NCBI GenBank assembly: GCA_015488885.1
Contig: WFMW01000060.1
Location: 1-64,000 of the forward strand
DNA from: Gammaproteobacteria bacterium
GTDB taxonomy: Bacteria; Pseudomonadota; Gammaproteobacteria; SZUA-229
Length of the DNA: 64,000 nucleotides
Direction of reading: 5' to 3'
Both the position numbers and the translations under genes were made by a program. Of the stretch, positions 1-7,912 are shown in pieces (position 1 is the first letter of the stretch; each line of letters begins with the position of its first letter). The notes beneath the pieces are model-generated. The model searched no databases, was not told where the DNA came from, and saw only the letters and a program-made list of their open reading frames with translations.

Positions 1-414
1 AAAACATGGGCGCTAGATCTGGATGCTGATCTGCTCGGACAGGCAGAACAGGGCTGCGAAGACAATCCAAATTTCCACGCTATTCTCGGCGATGCCCGTG
101 AATTACCCAAACAGCTAACAGAACCAGTCGATTTTGTTTTTATCGCCAATACCTTTCACGGTGTACCGGATAAAACAGAACTGTCGCAGGCCGTACACGA
201 GGTGCTTAAATCCGGTGGGCAGTTTGCGGTGATTAACTGGCATAAACGCCCGCGAGAACAAACGCCTGTATTTGATTTACCCAGAGGCCCCGATACGACG
301 TTGCGGATGACACCGGAAGATGTACAACGCTATGTAGAGCCAGCGGGTTTTAAACTGGATGAAGTCGTCGAAGTTGGCCCTTACCATTATGGTGCGGTAT
401 TTCAGAAAGTTTAA
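1..414 (+). CDS. class I SAM-dependent methyltransferase, C-terminal part
   Basis: The reading frame is open from the first base, so the N-terminus lies outside the window; 137 residues are visible. The visible part holds the second half of a Rossmann-type methyltransferase: an acidic strand end (LDLDAD) near residues 5-10, a GDARELP stretch near 36-42, a VDFVFIANTFHGV strand and a KSGGQFAVINW segment typical of the post-motif III region of Methyltransf_11/25 proteins. Substrate unknown. It ends 27 bp before a methionine-rich protein gene and reads in the same direction as the metal-efflux genes, so it may belong to that island. Confidence 0.8.
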   Translation, partial: KTWALDLDADLLGQAEQGCEDNPNFHAILGDARELPKQLTEPVDFVFIANTFHGVPDKTELSQAVHEVLKSGGQFAVINWHKRPREQTPVFDLPRGPDTTLRMTPEDVQRYVEPAGFKLDEVVEVGPYHYGAVFQKV

Positions 415-441
415 GTTTATTTAAGAAAAGGTGTGAATGTT

Positions 442-705
442 ATGAAAGAAACAATGCAAAAAGTAATGGAAAAGATGATGTCGGGCATGATGAAGCCCGA
501 GGATATGCCTCACATGATGGAAACCATGATGGATAGTGTATTCAAAGAAATGTCGGCAGAAGATCGTATGGCTTTTATGCAGAATATGATGCCTCGCTGC
601 ATGTCGATGATGTTTTCCGAACTGGAGCCTGCTGCCCGTAAAGATCTGGCTGGCTCTATGCTGAAGGGGATGACTGAAGAACTAAAATCTCAACTTGATA
701 AATAA
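442..705 (+). CDS. methionine-rich small protein
   Basis: 87 residues, 22 of them Met, many as MM pairs (EKMMSGMMKPEDMPHMMETMM), with a single Cys in PRCMSMM. No signal peptide or membrane segment is visible, so it should be cytosolic; the pattern predicts amphipathic helices. I chose the ATG at 442 (AAGGTG nine bases upstream); a GTG at 433 in the same frame is an alternative. I do not recognise the family. Met-rich stretches bind Cu(I)/Ag(I) in several known proteins, and the gene lies upstream of a CadC regulator and an RND metal pump, so metal buffering is a reasonable but unproven inference. Confidence 0.7.
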   Translation: MKETMQKVMEKMMSGMMKPEDMPHMMETMMDSVFKEMSAEDRMAFMQNMMPRCMSMMFSELEPAARKDLAGSMLKGMTEELKSQLDK

Positions 706-719
706 ACGAGGAGGTTAGT

Positions 720-1190
720 ATGGATAAGCCAGGTATGAGTCCCCAGATGGGGATGGAGATGATGAAGAAAATGATGGGTGGCGGTGATAGTGAAAGCGGC
801 GGGCCCATGCAGATGTGCAAGGACATGACCTCATCCATCAAGAAAACCGCCTCAATGGCTGCATTTTCAACCCCTGAGCTGCACGCCTTGTTCAGCGAAT
901 GGTTGCAAAGCAAGGAAAAGGACGTGCTCGACACGGTTGCCAAACCCGGAAGGCATGACCTTGCAGGCATTGCCAAAGCCCTGAAGTTAACCCAGCAGAG
1001 TACTGCCTATCTGCTGGCGCGTATGGCCGCCGAAGAAACGTTGACTCTTGAGGTAAAAAGCACCGGTCCCGCCAGCAAGCCTGCCATGAAAAAGAAGGTG
1101 AAACGCCCCGTCAAGGCAATGGCAAAGAAGAAAGTTGCTACTAAAAAGACAGCGGCCAGCAAGAGGGCTACGAGAAAAGCCGGTAAATAG
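720..1190 (+). CDS. Met-rich protein with histone H1-like Lys/Ala tail
   Basis: 156 residues after a strong AGGAGG site. Three zones are visible: residues 1-36 are Met/Gly-rich (11 Met, one Cys); residues 45-105 look globular and resemble a small helix-turn-helix or winged-helix fold (HDLAGIAKALKLTQQST looks like helix 2 and recognition helix); residues 115-156 are an extreme Lys/Ala/Thr tail of the histone H1/AlgP type. The arrangement suggests a DNA-associated protein with a metal-binding head. It lies 14 bp after the other Met-rich gene, so the two are probably co-transcribed. Function not known; I cannot name a family. Confidence 0.7.
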   Translation: MDKPGMSPQMGMEMMKKMMGGGDSESGGPMQMCKDMTSSIKKTASMAAFSTPELHALFSEWLQSKEKDVLDTVAKPGRHDLAGIAKALKLTQQSTAYLLARMAAEETLTLEVKSTGPASKPAMKKKVKRPVKAMAKKKVATKKTAASKRATRKAGK

Positions 1191-1256
1191 GCGAAGCCAG
1201 AAGGTGCTGCAACACGGCGGTATATTTTTACTTGACTCAGTCCGTGCAATGTGAAA

Positions 1257-1280
1257 TCATTTTCGAAAATATCGAAATGT
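1257..1280 (+). promoter_or_regulatory. operator 1 (CadC/ArsR-type palindrome) before cadC
   Basis: An imperfect palindrome centred on TTTTCGAAAATATCGAAA lies just downstream of a TTGACT -35-like box (1232-1237) and 10 bp before the cadC start. Its reverse complement matches operator 2 (1697-1720) at 23 of 24 bases. Autoregulation by the CadC-like repressor is inferred. Confidence 0.7.
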
Positions 1281-1289
1281 ATTGGAGCA

Positions 1290-1676
1290 ATGAAAAAAGT
1301 TACTGCCATCGCAACCAAATCGGATACCTGCAACGTTCCCTGCTTTGATCACGATAAGGTCAATAAGATAAAGAACGCTCTCTCAAAAGAGGAACAGCGA
1401 CTGCCCGAACTGGCGGAGTTCTACAAGTTGCTGGGTAATGCCACCCGACTTAAGATTTTACTGGCACTCGCTCAGGGCGAGCTCTGTGTGTGCGATATCG
1501 CCCACGTGCTGGAATTAAGCACGGCGGCTACTTCGCATCAACTGAAGCTCTTACGCGGCAGAGGCTGGCTGCGTAAACGTGATAATGGCAAGATGGTGTA
1601 TTACCGGTTACACAGCGTGGATCTCCTGAAGGCGCTAAAGGGTGACTTGAAGATGCTGGAGGCACAGCTCGGATGA
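1290..1676 (+). CDS. cadC: CadC-type ArsR/SmtB metal-sensing repressor
   Basis: 128 residues. It carries the winged-helix core (ATRLKILLAL, then STAATSHQLKLLRGRGWL as turn and recognition helix, then a wing KRDNGKMVYYRL). Metal ligands of the CadC alpha3N site are all present: Cys14 and Cys18 in an N-terminal TCNVPC motif and Cys66/Cys68 in ELCVCD. That set is known from Cd/Pb/Zn sensors. I chose the ATG at 1290 (TTGGAG upstream) over a GTG at 1251 that would sit before the operator. It likely represses its own promoter and the efflux operon starting at 1745, releasing DNA when Cd(II), Pb(II) or Zn(II) binds. ArsR-type As(III) sensing is less likely because of the N-terminal Cys pair. Confidence 0.9.
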   Translation: MKKVTAIATKSDTCNVPCFDHDKVNKIKNALSKEEQRLPELAEFYKLLGNATRLKILLALAQGELCVCDIAHVLELSTAATSHQLKLLRGRGWLRKRDNGKMVYYRLHSVDLLKALKGDLKMLEAQLG

Positions 1677-1696
1677 CGTGTTTTTTTGTTGACTAT

Positions 1697-1720
1697 ACAT
1701 TTCGATATTATCGAAAATGA
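1697..1720 (+). promoter_or_regulatory. operator 2 and promoter region of the efflux operon
   Basis: Contains a perfect 8+1+8 palindrome (TTTCGATA, T, TATCGAAA; 1700-1716) directly after a TTGACT box at 1689-1694. It is nearly identical to operator 1 but in the opposite orientation. Its position between -35 and the first gene would let a bound repressor block transcription. Confidence 0.7.
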
Positions 1721-1744
1721 CTAAGCATGCAGGGGAGGGTGAAG

Positions 1745-2125
1745 ATGGCAAATAAGACACCGAATAGAAAAGATTATTCCTGGCTGGGATCAGCGACCAG
1801 CCTGCTTGCTGTATTGGCGTGTTATGGCACCTTGGCCACGGTAGCGCTGCTTTCCTTTATCGGTGTCAGCATCGAGATCGACGAAAGGCTGCTGGCGGAA
1901 CTGATCAGTGGTCTACTGCTTCTTGCATTAGCGGGTATGGGGTATTCCTATAGCGTGCATCGGTATCCAGGCCCGCTATTGCTGAGTATTGCATCTGCCG
2001 CGTTGCTACTGTGGGTGTTCTATGGCAGCTACTCAAAACCATTAGAACTGACTGGCTTCGTTGCGCTGGTCATTGCCTCTGTATGGGACTTTCGTGTCAA
2101 GAAGCGTGCCTGCTCTGTGAAATAA
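1745..2125 (+). CDS. MerC-like small inner-membrane protein
   Basis: 126 residues with four hydrophobic segments (about 13-43, 48-68, 76-95, 100-115) and a basic C-terminus. The TM1 region has one Cys (LACYGTLA) where true MerC has a Cys pair, and a second Cys near the end (RACSVK). The overall pattern fits small MerC-like proteins I have seen next to RND metal pumps. I chose ATG 1745 because GGGGAGGG sits just upstream; the in-frame ATG at 1727 has no such site. First gene of the efflux operon; two bases separate its stop from the next start. Role in metal uptake or delivery is inferred only. Confidence 0.65.
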   Translation: MANKTPNRKDYSWLGSATSLLAVLACYGTLATVALLSFIGVSIEIDERLLAELISGLLLLALAGMGYSYSVHRYPGPLLLSIASAALLLWVFYGSYSKPLELTGFVALVIASVWDFRVKKRACSVK

Positions 2126-2127
2126 AA

Positions 2128-3588
2128 ATGGCCTACAAATTTATACTGCCTACATTGCTTATCTCGGTCTTTCTATTGACAGGGTTGACGGGTTGCGCGA
2201 GTTATCAACCAGAACCGCTCTCGGCAACAGGAAATATTGCCATCTTCTCGACACGAACATTAGACAGTGAAGCGTTACATCACTTTATACAGGCTCAGCG
2301 CGACCATCCGAAAATGACATGGCCGCTAAAAGCATGGACACTGGATGACCTTACGCTGGTGGCATTGTATTATCATCCTGAACTTGCCCTTGCGCGTGCC
2401 AGATGGGCAGGTGCCCGTGCCCAGGCGATCACTGCGGGCGCGTACCCGAATCCTGTTCTCAAATTTCTTCCACGGTATGCGACAAATTCTGCTGCAGTAT
2501 CACCCTGGACGATTGATCTGTCGGTTGCTATTCCGATATTGACAGCCGGGAAACGCTCGTATCGTATTGCCGAGGCACTGGATCAGGCTGAAGCAGCCCG
2601 GCTTGATGTGGTGCAAAGTGCGTGGCAGATCAGGGCGAATGTACGTCAGCCGTGGCTCCAGCTTTATGCTGCACAACGCCGGGTAATATTATTAAATAAT
2701 CAGCGTAAGGATGCTCAGTCACTGTTGCATGCGCTCAGGCAACAGTTTGTGGCAGGCCAGGTTTCACCGTTGAAAGTGGTTGAGGCGCAGCTGAAGTGGA
2801 CAAATACACGTTTGAGTCTTGTCGATGCGCAGATGGCTGTGAGTCAGGCACGTACGGCACTTGCTGGCGCGGTGTCGGTGCCGGTAACGGCGTTACGCGG
2901 CATACGTTTTAACTTTGATTCAATACAGCAGCTACCCTCACCGGGTAATCTACCTGTTGCGCGTTTTAGAACCTATGCACTAACGCAGCGTGCTGATATT
3001 CGCGCCGTACTGGTGCGCTATGTTGCCAGTGTTCAGGCGCTGAAACTGGCACTTGCACAGCAGTATCCCGATCTGCAAATTGGTCCGGGTTACGAGTGGG
3101 ATCAGGGGGTGCATCGATGGTCGCTAGGATTTTCATTCAGCCTGCCGATTTTTAATCAAAATCAGGGGCCGATTGCTGCGGCGCGTGCGCACAGAGAAAA
3201 ACAGGCGGCTGAATTTCGGCTGTTACAGGAACATATTATGACCCGATTCAACCATGCGTTGGTAGCTTATCGAGCAAGTAATCGCAGTTTAAAACTTTCC
3301 CGGCATCTACTCACTACAGGCCAGACAGAACTTGCTCTGGCACAGGCCTCTCGACGGGCAGGGGAAATGGATCGTGTCGATCTGTTGCGTACCCGGTTAA
3401 AAACACAGGGGTATCATCTTGATGTTCTACAACGGCAGATACAGGCCGAACAGTCACTGGCGGCACTGGAAGATACGCTGGAACATTCGTTACAGCAGCC
3501 GGATGACGTTTCCAAAAGCATGGAAGAAATGGTTTCGTCATCGCCGACTCTGTTTCATCATCCGTTTACGGAGACAGCATCACAATGA
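2128..3588 (+). CDS. TolC/CusC-family outer-membrane efflux lipoprotein
   Basis: 486 residues. An N-terminal lipoprotein signal (TGLTGC lipobox, Cys near residue 21) is followed by two outer-membrane efflux protein repeats rich in Ala/Gln/Leu coiled-coil helices (about 90-300 and 310-470). Such proteins trimerise to form the outer-membrane channel of RND pumps. The start at 2128 is the ATG two bases after the preceding stop, suggesting translational coupling; a longer upstream frame lacks the lipobox at its N-terminus. The stop overlaps the adaptor gene by 4 bp. Confidence 0.9.
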   Translation: MAYKFILPTLLISVFLLTGLTGCASYQPEPLSATGNIAIFSTRTLDSEALHHFIQAQRDHPKMTWPLKAWTLDDLTLVALYYHPELALARARWAGARAQAITAGAYPNPVLKFLPRYATNSAAVSPWTIDLSVAIPILTAGKRSYRIAEALDQAEAARLDVVQSAWQIRANVRQPWLQLYAAQRRVILLNNQRKDAQSLLHALRQQFVAGQVSPLKVVEAQLKWTNTRLSLVDAQMAVSQARTALAGAVSVPVTALRGIRFNFDSIQQLPSPGNLPVARFRTYALTQRADIRAVLVRYVASVQALKLALAQQYPDLQIGPGYEWDQGVHRWSLGFSFSLPIFNQNQGPIAAARAHREKQAAEFRLLQEHIMTRFNHALVAYRASNRSLKLSRHLLTTGQTELALAQASRRAGEMDRVDLLRTRLKTQGYHLDVLQRQIQAEQSLAALEDTLEHSLQQPDDVSKSMEEMVSSSPTLFHHPFTETASQ

Positions 3589-4631
3589 AAAAATTAATCA
3601 CTTTTATGGTCATCGCTGTTATCGCCAGTTCCGGTCTGACGGTAGGGGGTAGTGCGCACGCTGATGAGGATGACGAAGGGCCGTCCATTTCATCACCGCA
3701 GCGTGTTTTTACGCACGCTGGCATCACCTATGTCAAGCTTGATACCGATACGCGAAAAGCCATTGATCTACAGACAAAAGTGCTCAGGTCAGATTCTTAT
3801 CAGGCGAGTCTGAGGGCTTATGGTCAGATTGTTAAGCCGGATGATTTACTCAATAGCTATCAGCAACTTGTCGGGGCGCAGGCAAAGGTGAGTCAGGCGC
3901 GTGCCCGGCTTGATGCATCAAAGGCGGAGTACCAGCGTCTGAATGGTCTTTATCAACATCAGGGTGCCTCGAAAAAAAACCTTCAAAAGGCCTATGCAGT
4001 CTGGCGTTCTGATGAGGCCGTTGTGCAGATTGCCGAATCGCGGAAATTTACTGCCAATAGTAAAGCCAAAGCTCGGTGGGGGAGCTTGATTACTCGCTGG
4101 ATGAACGAATATAGTCCGTCTTTTAAACAACTGGCGGCAGGTCAGAGTCGATTACTGAGACTGACATTGCCGCTGGCTGAAGCTCCTGCGAAGCCGCCTT
4201 TAACCGCCCGGCTGTTATTAGCCAATGCCACCACGGTAACGGTAACACTGCTTGCGTCTGCACCAACAACCGATTCTGACCTACAGGGACAAAGTTATTA
4301 TTTCCTCGCGATTTCTCAGCTCAGTCACATACCGTATGGGCTTGGTGTAACCGGTTTAATGTCTTATGGTGCTCGGCGTAGCGGCGTTGTTGTGCCGGAA
4401 AATGCCGTGGTCTGGTTTCACGGTAGTGCCTGGGCGTATATCAGTGCAGGTGAGGCGCGTTTTGTGCGTACACCGGTGCGTACCGATATGCCGGTACCCG
4501 GTGGCTGGTTTCAGGCCGATGGACTCAGACCGGGTAAACGGATTGTTAGTCGGGGTGCTGAAGTACTACTGTCGGTACAGGCACTGGCAGAGGCACCTAA
4601 AAGCAGTGGCGGTGATCACGATGAGGACTAA
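3585..4631 (+). CDS. RND periplasmic adaptor (CusB/CzcB-like)
   Basis: 348 residues with a cleavable signal peptide ending near SAHA (about residue 26). A helical hairpin with the QARARLDASKAEYQRLNGLYQ pattern is split as expected for a membrane-fusion protein, followed by beta-barrel and membrane-proximal segments (VPENAVVW, GLRPGKRIVSRG). It is on the short side for the CusB family; the lipoyl half-motifs are hard to see. Acidic and His-containing ends (ADEDDEG at the N-terminus, GGDHDED at the C-terminus) could bind metal. Overlaps the channel gene by 4 bp and precedes the pump by 3 bp. Confidence 0.88.
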   Translation: MKKLITFMVIAVIASSGLTVGGSAHADEDDEGPSISSPQRVFTHAGITYVKLDTDTRKAIDLQTKVLRSDSYQASLRAYGQIVKPDDLLNSYQQLVGAQAKVSQARARLDASKAEYQRLNGLYQHQGASKKNLQKAYAVWRSDEAVVQIAESRKFTANSKAKARWGSLITRWMNEYSPSFKQLAAGQSRLLRLTLPLAEAPAKPPLTARLLLANATTVTVTLLASAPTTDSDLQGQSYYFLAISQLSHIPYGLGVTGLMSYGARRSGVVVPENAVVWFHGSAWAYISAGEARFVRTPVRTDMPVPGGWFQADGLRPGKRIVSRGAEVLLSVQALAEAPKSSGGDHDED

Positions 4632-4634
4632 CAA

Positions 4635-7600
4635 ATGCTCCGGCGTATAGTCAATGCCTCACTACAGCACCGCTGGGTGATACTTGTCATCGCCGGTCTG
4701 CTGGTTATTTACGGTGGTTATCGTCTGGGTGATGCAGAATATGATGTATTTCCACAGTTCGCGCCACCGCGGGTAGTGGTGCAGACCGAGGCTCCCGGTC
4801 TTTCGCCCCGTCAGGTTGAGCAGCTTATTACCACCCCGGTAGAAAATGCGATAAAAGGGGTGCCGGGTATCCGCTCCTTGCGTTCGAACTCGATTATGGG
4901 GCTGTCATTAATTACCGCAACCTTTGACCCGAATAGTGATATTTATCGTGATCGTCAAATGGTGGCCGAACGCCTGGTTCCTGTTTCCAGCCAGTTACCC
5001 GCCGGTGCGAAATCGCCAGTGATGATGCCGTTGACTTCTTCAACCGGTAAGGTGCTGGTTGTCGGGCTAACTTCCACAACGCGTTCGTTGATGGATTTGA
5101 ATACGGTAGCACAATGGACGGTGCGCCGCCGCCTGCTGGCAGTTGCAGGGGTAGCGAATGTGGTTGTTACCGGCGGGCAGGTGCGCCAGTTGCAAATTCA
5201 GCTAAACCCACAAAAGCTGGTGCAATATGGCCTGTCCGTTACGGAGGTGACCACAGCCGCAAAGCGTGCAACCGGCATACGCGGGTCAGGGTTTATTGAT
5301 ACTGGCAATCAACGTATTGAATTGCAGACACAGGGCCAGTCGATCACGGCGGCAGCACTGGCGAACATTATCCTGACCACCCGTCATGGGGTACCGGTCA
5401 CACTGGGAGAAGTGGCTGATGTGCGCGCTGCACCCCAGCCACCGGTTGGTGCAGCGCTGATTAATGGCCGTGTGGGTGTCGAATTAAGCATTTTTGAACA
5501 GTATGGTGCCAATACGGTACAGGTCACACAGCGTCTTGAAAAAGCGCTGAATGGACTGCGACCGGCGCTCAGAGCGATGCATATCCAGATGTCACCCGAC
5601 CTGTTCCGGCCGACCACATTTATTCATCGCGCCATCGAGCATTTACGTTCCACGCTGGTAGTCAGTGGTTTGCTGGTTGCGTTGGTACTGTTCTTTTTTC
5701 TATTTAACTGGCGCACGGCACTTATTTCGCTGGTGGCGATTCCACTGTCGTTACTGACAGCGACATTGGCGCTGGAACTATTGGGTTACACGCTTAATAC
5801 CATGACGCTTGGTGGCCTGGCAATTGCGGTCGGACTGCTGGTCGATGATGCGGTTATTACTGTTGAAAATATCTATCGCCGACTACGTGAGAATCAGACG
5901 GCGGCACAATCACAGCCAGTGTTACGGGTTATCCGCGATGCCACGCTGGAAGTGCGTAGCGCAGTGGTTTACGCCACACTTGCTATTGCCATGGTTTTTA
6001 TTCCGGTGCTCACGCTGCCGGGTGTGGCCGGCCGTCTGTTCGGACCGCTGGCCTACGCCTACGTGCTGGCAACACTGGCATCACTGGCTGTGGCGCTAAC
6101 GGTAACCCCGGCACTAAGTTATCTGCTGCTGGCTCATAGCGGGCTTAAAGCCCACGAGCCGCCACTGAGTAAATGGTTCAAGCCACATTATGCCCGGCTA
6201 CTGACTCATGTTGAACGCCATTATCGTCTGGTGATAGTGGCTGTTATTCTGGCCACGATTGCAGGTCTGGCCATTGTGCCTTTTCTTGGTGCACGATTTA
6301 TCCCGGAGCTCAGGGAAGGCCACTACATCGTCCATATGACCGAGAGCGCCGGTACGTCATTAGAACAGACAGAATTACTTGGGAAAACAGTTGCACGAAC
6401 CTTGTTGCAGTTACCCTATGTGCGTTCGGTTGCCCAGAAAATTGGTCGCTCGCCGCAATCGGAAGATGTGTTGGGACCGAATGCCAGTGAGTTTGATGTG
6501 GGCCTCAAAACCTTGAATGGTGCACAGTCACAGATGGCGAGGCGGTCAATTGAACAGACCCTGACGGGTATTCCGGGGGCGAATTTTGCAGTAAAAACGT
6601 TTCTGTCCGAACGTATTGAGGAAACCGTCTCCGGGCAGACGGCTGCGGTGGTCATCCATATCTTTGGCAGGAATATCGCTACAATGAACAGCAATGCAGA
6701 AGCCATTGTGCAGCTTCTACGTAAAATACCCGGTGCCAGCGCAGTTCAGTTGCAGGCACGACCCAGCAGTCCCCGACTGGTGGTGAAATTAAAACCAGCG
6801 GCGATAAAGCGCTGGGGGTTTCATCCACTGGATGTCCTCGATACTCTGCACACTCTTTATGCCGGTGAGGTGGTGGGGCAGGTTTATGATGACGACCGAA
6901 TTTTTGATGTCTCGGTTATTCTGCAGCTTAAAGACCGCGCCAGTGTAGCCGAGGTAGGCAGAGTACTAATAAAAAGTGCCAGTGGTATTTATGTGCCGCT
7001 GGATAAGTTGGCACGGTTGTATGTTACCAGCGGTGCTAAAACCATTTTGCACGAAGGCGGGCGGCGTGTAGTTACGGTAACGGCAAATGTTGTGGGGCGT
7101 GATACAGCATCGTTTGTGGCGCAGGCTCGGGAGGCTATTGCGCGTGACATTCATCTGCCAGCCGGTAGTTATGTGGAATACGCAGGCACGGCGCAAACCC
7201 AGTCGCGATCCACACAACACCTGCTTGCCAGTGCCTTAATCGCGGCAGTATCGATTGCTTTGCTGCTTTCTCTGGTACTGGTCTGGCCGCGAAATTTGTT
7301 GCTGATTCTGTTTAATGTGCCGTTTGCGCTGGTGGGGGGGATGCTGGCCGTTGTGGTATTTCTGGATGGCACGTTATCAATGGGCGGCATGGTCGGCTTT
7401 GTGACGGTCTTTGGCATTACCCTGCGTAACTCTATAATGCTGATCGCGCATTACGAATATTTAACCCGCCACGAGCATTTTGTCTGGGGACAGCAGACAG
7501 CAATCCGTGGCGCGAAAGAGCGAGTGGTGCCCATTCTAATGACTGCGCTGGTTACTGCGCTGGGTTTATTACCACTGGCTTTGACCAGTCAGGCCCCCGG

Positions 7601-7730
7601 TAACGCCATTGAAGGCCCCATGGCCATTGTTATTCTGGGTGGCCTGACCACTTCGACCATACTGAATCTGCTGGTAATGCCAGCACTGGCATTGCGCTAT
7701 GGACAGTTTATGGGTTCTTCGCACAGGTAA
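4635..7730 (+). CDS. heavy-metal efflux RND pump (CzcA/CusA family)
   Basis: 1031 residues, the usual length of HME-RND permeases, with twelve predicted membrane segments and two large periplasmic loops. The proton-relay region of TM4 reads GGLAIAVGLLVDDAVITVEN: the Asp and Glu are present, but the first Asp of the CzcA (Zn/Co/Cd) pattern is Ala, as in Cu/Ag pumps, while the DDAV part matches neither exactly. Substrate therefore cannot be read from this motif alone. The CadC regulator upstream favours Cd/Zn/Pb; the Met-rich neighbours favour Cu/Ag. Last gene of the operon. Confidence 0.92.
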   Translation: MLRRIVNASLQHRWVILVIAGLLVIYGGYRLGDAEYDVFPQFAPPRVVVQTEAPGLSPRQVEQLITTPVENAIKGVPGIRSLRSNSIMGLSLITATFDPNSDIYRDRQMVAERLVPVSSQLPAGAKSPVMMPLTSSTGKVLVVGLTSTTRSLMDLNTVAQWTVRRRLLAVAGVANVVVTGGQVRQLQIQLNPQKLVQYGLSVTEVTTAAKRATGIRGSGFIDTGNQRIELQTQGQSITAAALANIILTTRHGVPVTLGEVADVRAAPQPPVGAALINGRVGVELSIFEQYGANTVQVTQRLEKALNGLRPALRAMHIQMSPDLFRPTTFIHRAIEHLRSTLVVSGLLVALVLFFFLFNWRTALISLVAIPLSLLTATLALELLGYTLNTMTLGGLAIAVGLLVDDAVITVENIYRRLRENQTAAQSQPVLRVIRDATLEVRSAVVYATLAIAMVFIPVLTLPGVAGRLFGPLAYAYVLATLASLAVALTVTPALSYLLLAHSGLKAHEPPLSKWFKPHYARLLTHVERHYRLVIVAVILATIAGLAIVPFLGARFIPELREGHYIVHMTESAGTSLEQTELLGKTVARTLLQLPYVRSVAQKIGRSPQSEDVLGPNASEFDVGLKTLNGAQSQMARRSIEQTLTGIPGANFAVKTFLSERIEETVSGQTAAVVIHIFGRNIATMNSNAEAIVQLLRKIPGASAVQLQARPSSPRLVVKLKPAAIKRWGFHPLDVLDTLHTLYAGEVVGQVYDDDRIFDVSVILQLKDRASVAEVGRVLIKSASGIYVPLDKLARLYVTSGAKTILHEGGRRVVTVTANVVGRDTASFVAQAREAIARDIHLPAGSYVEYAGTAQTQSRSTQHLLASALIAAVSIALLLSLVLVWPRNLLLILFNVPFALVGGMLAVVVFLDGTLSMGGMVGFVTVFGITLRNSIMLIAHYEYLTRHEHFVWGQQTAIRGAKERVVPILMTALVTALGLLPLALTSQAPGNAIEGPMAIVILGGLTTSTILNLLVMPALALRYGQFMGSSHR

Positions 7731-7857
7731 AATTAGTGTCTTATGAATAAACAGCTTACTTATCATTCAGCGCTGTCAGCTGTATCTATGAGGCAGATGT
7801 TCCAGAAAAAATATCAGTTCATGTCACCAGTCATGAATATAAATAAGTTGCCCTGAT

Positions 7858-7876
7858 ATAACGGAATATACGTTAT
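7858..7876. repeat. inverted repeat before the MtrA-like gene
   Basis: ATAACG and CGTTAT arms (7858-7863, 7871-7876) are separated by 7 bp, 37 bp before the start codon at 7913. It could be an operator or chance; no poly-T tract follows, so it is not a terminator. Confidence 0.35.
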
Positions 7877-7912
7877 TTACATATGAATTTAATGCGACAG
7901 GAGTTAGGTATT

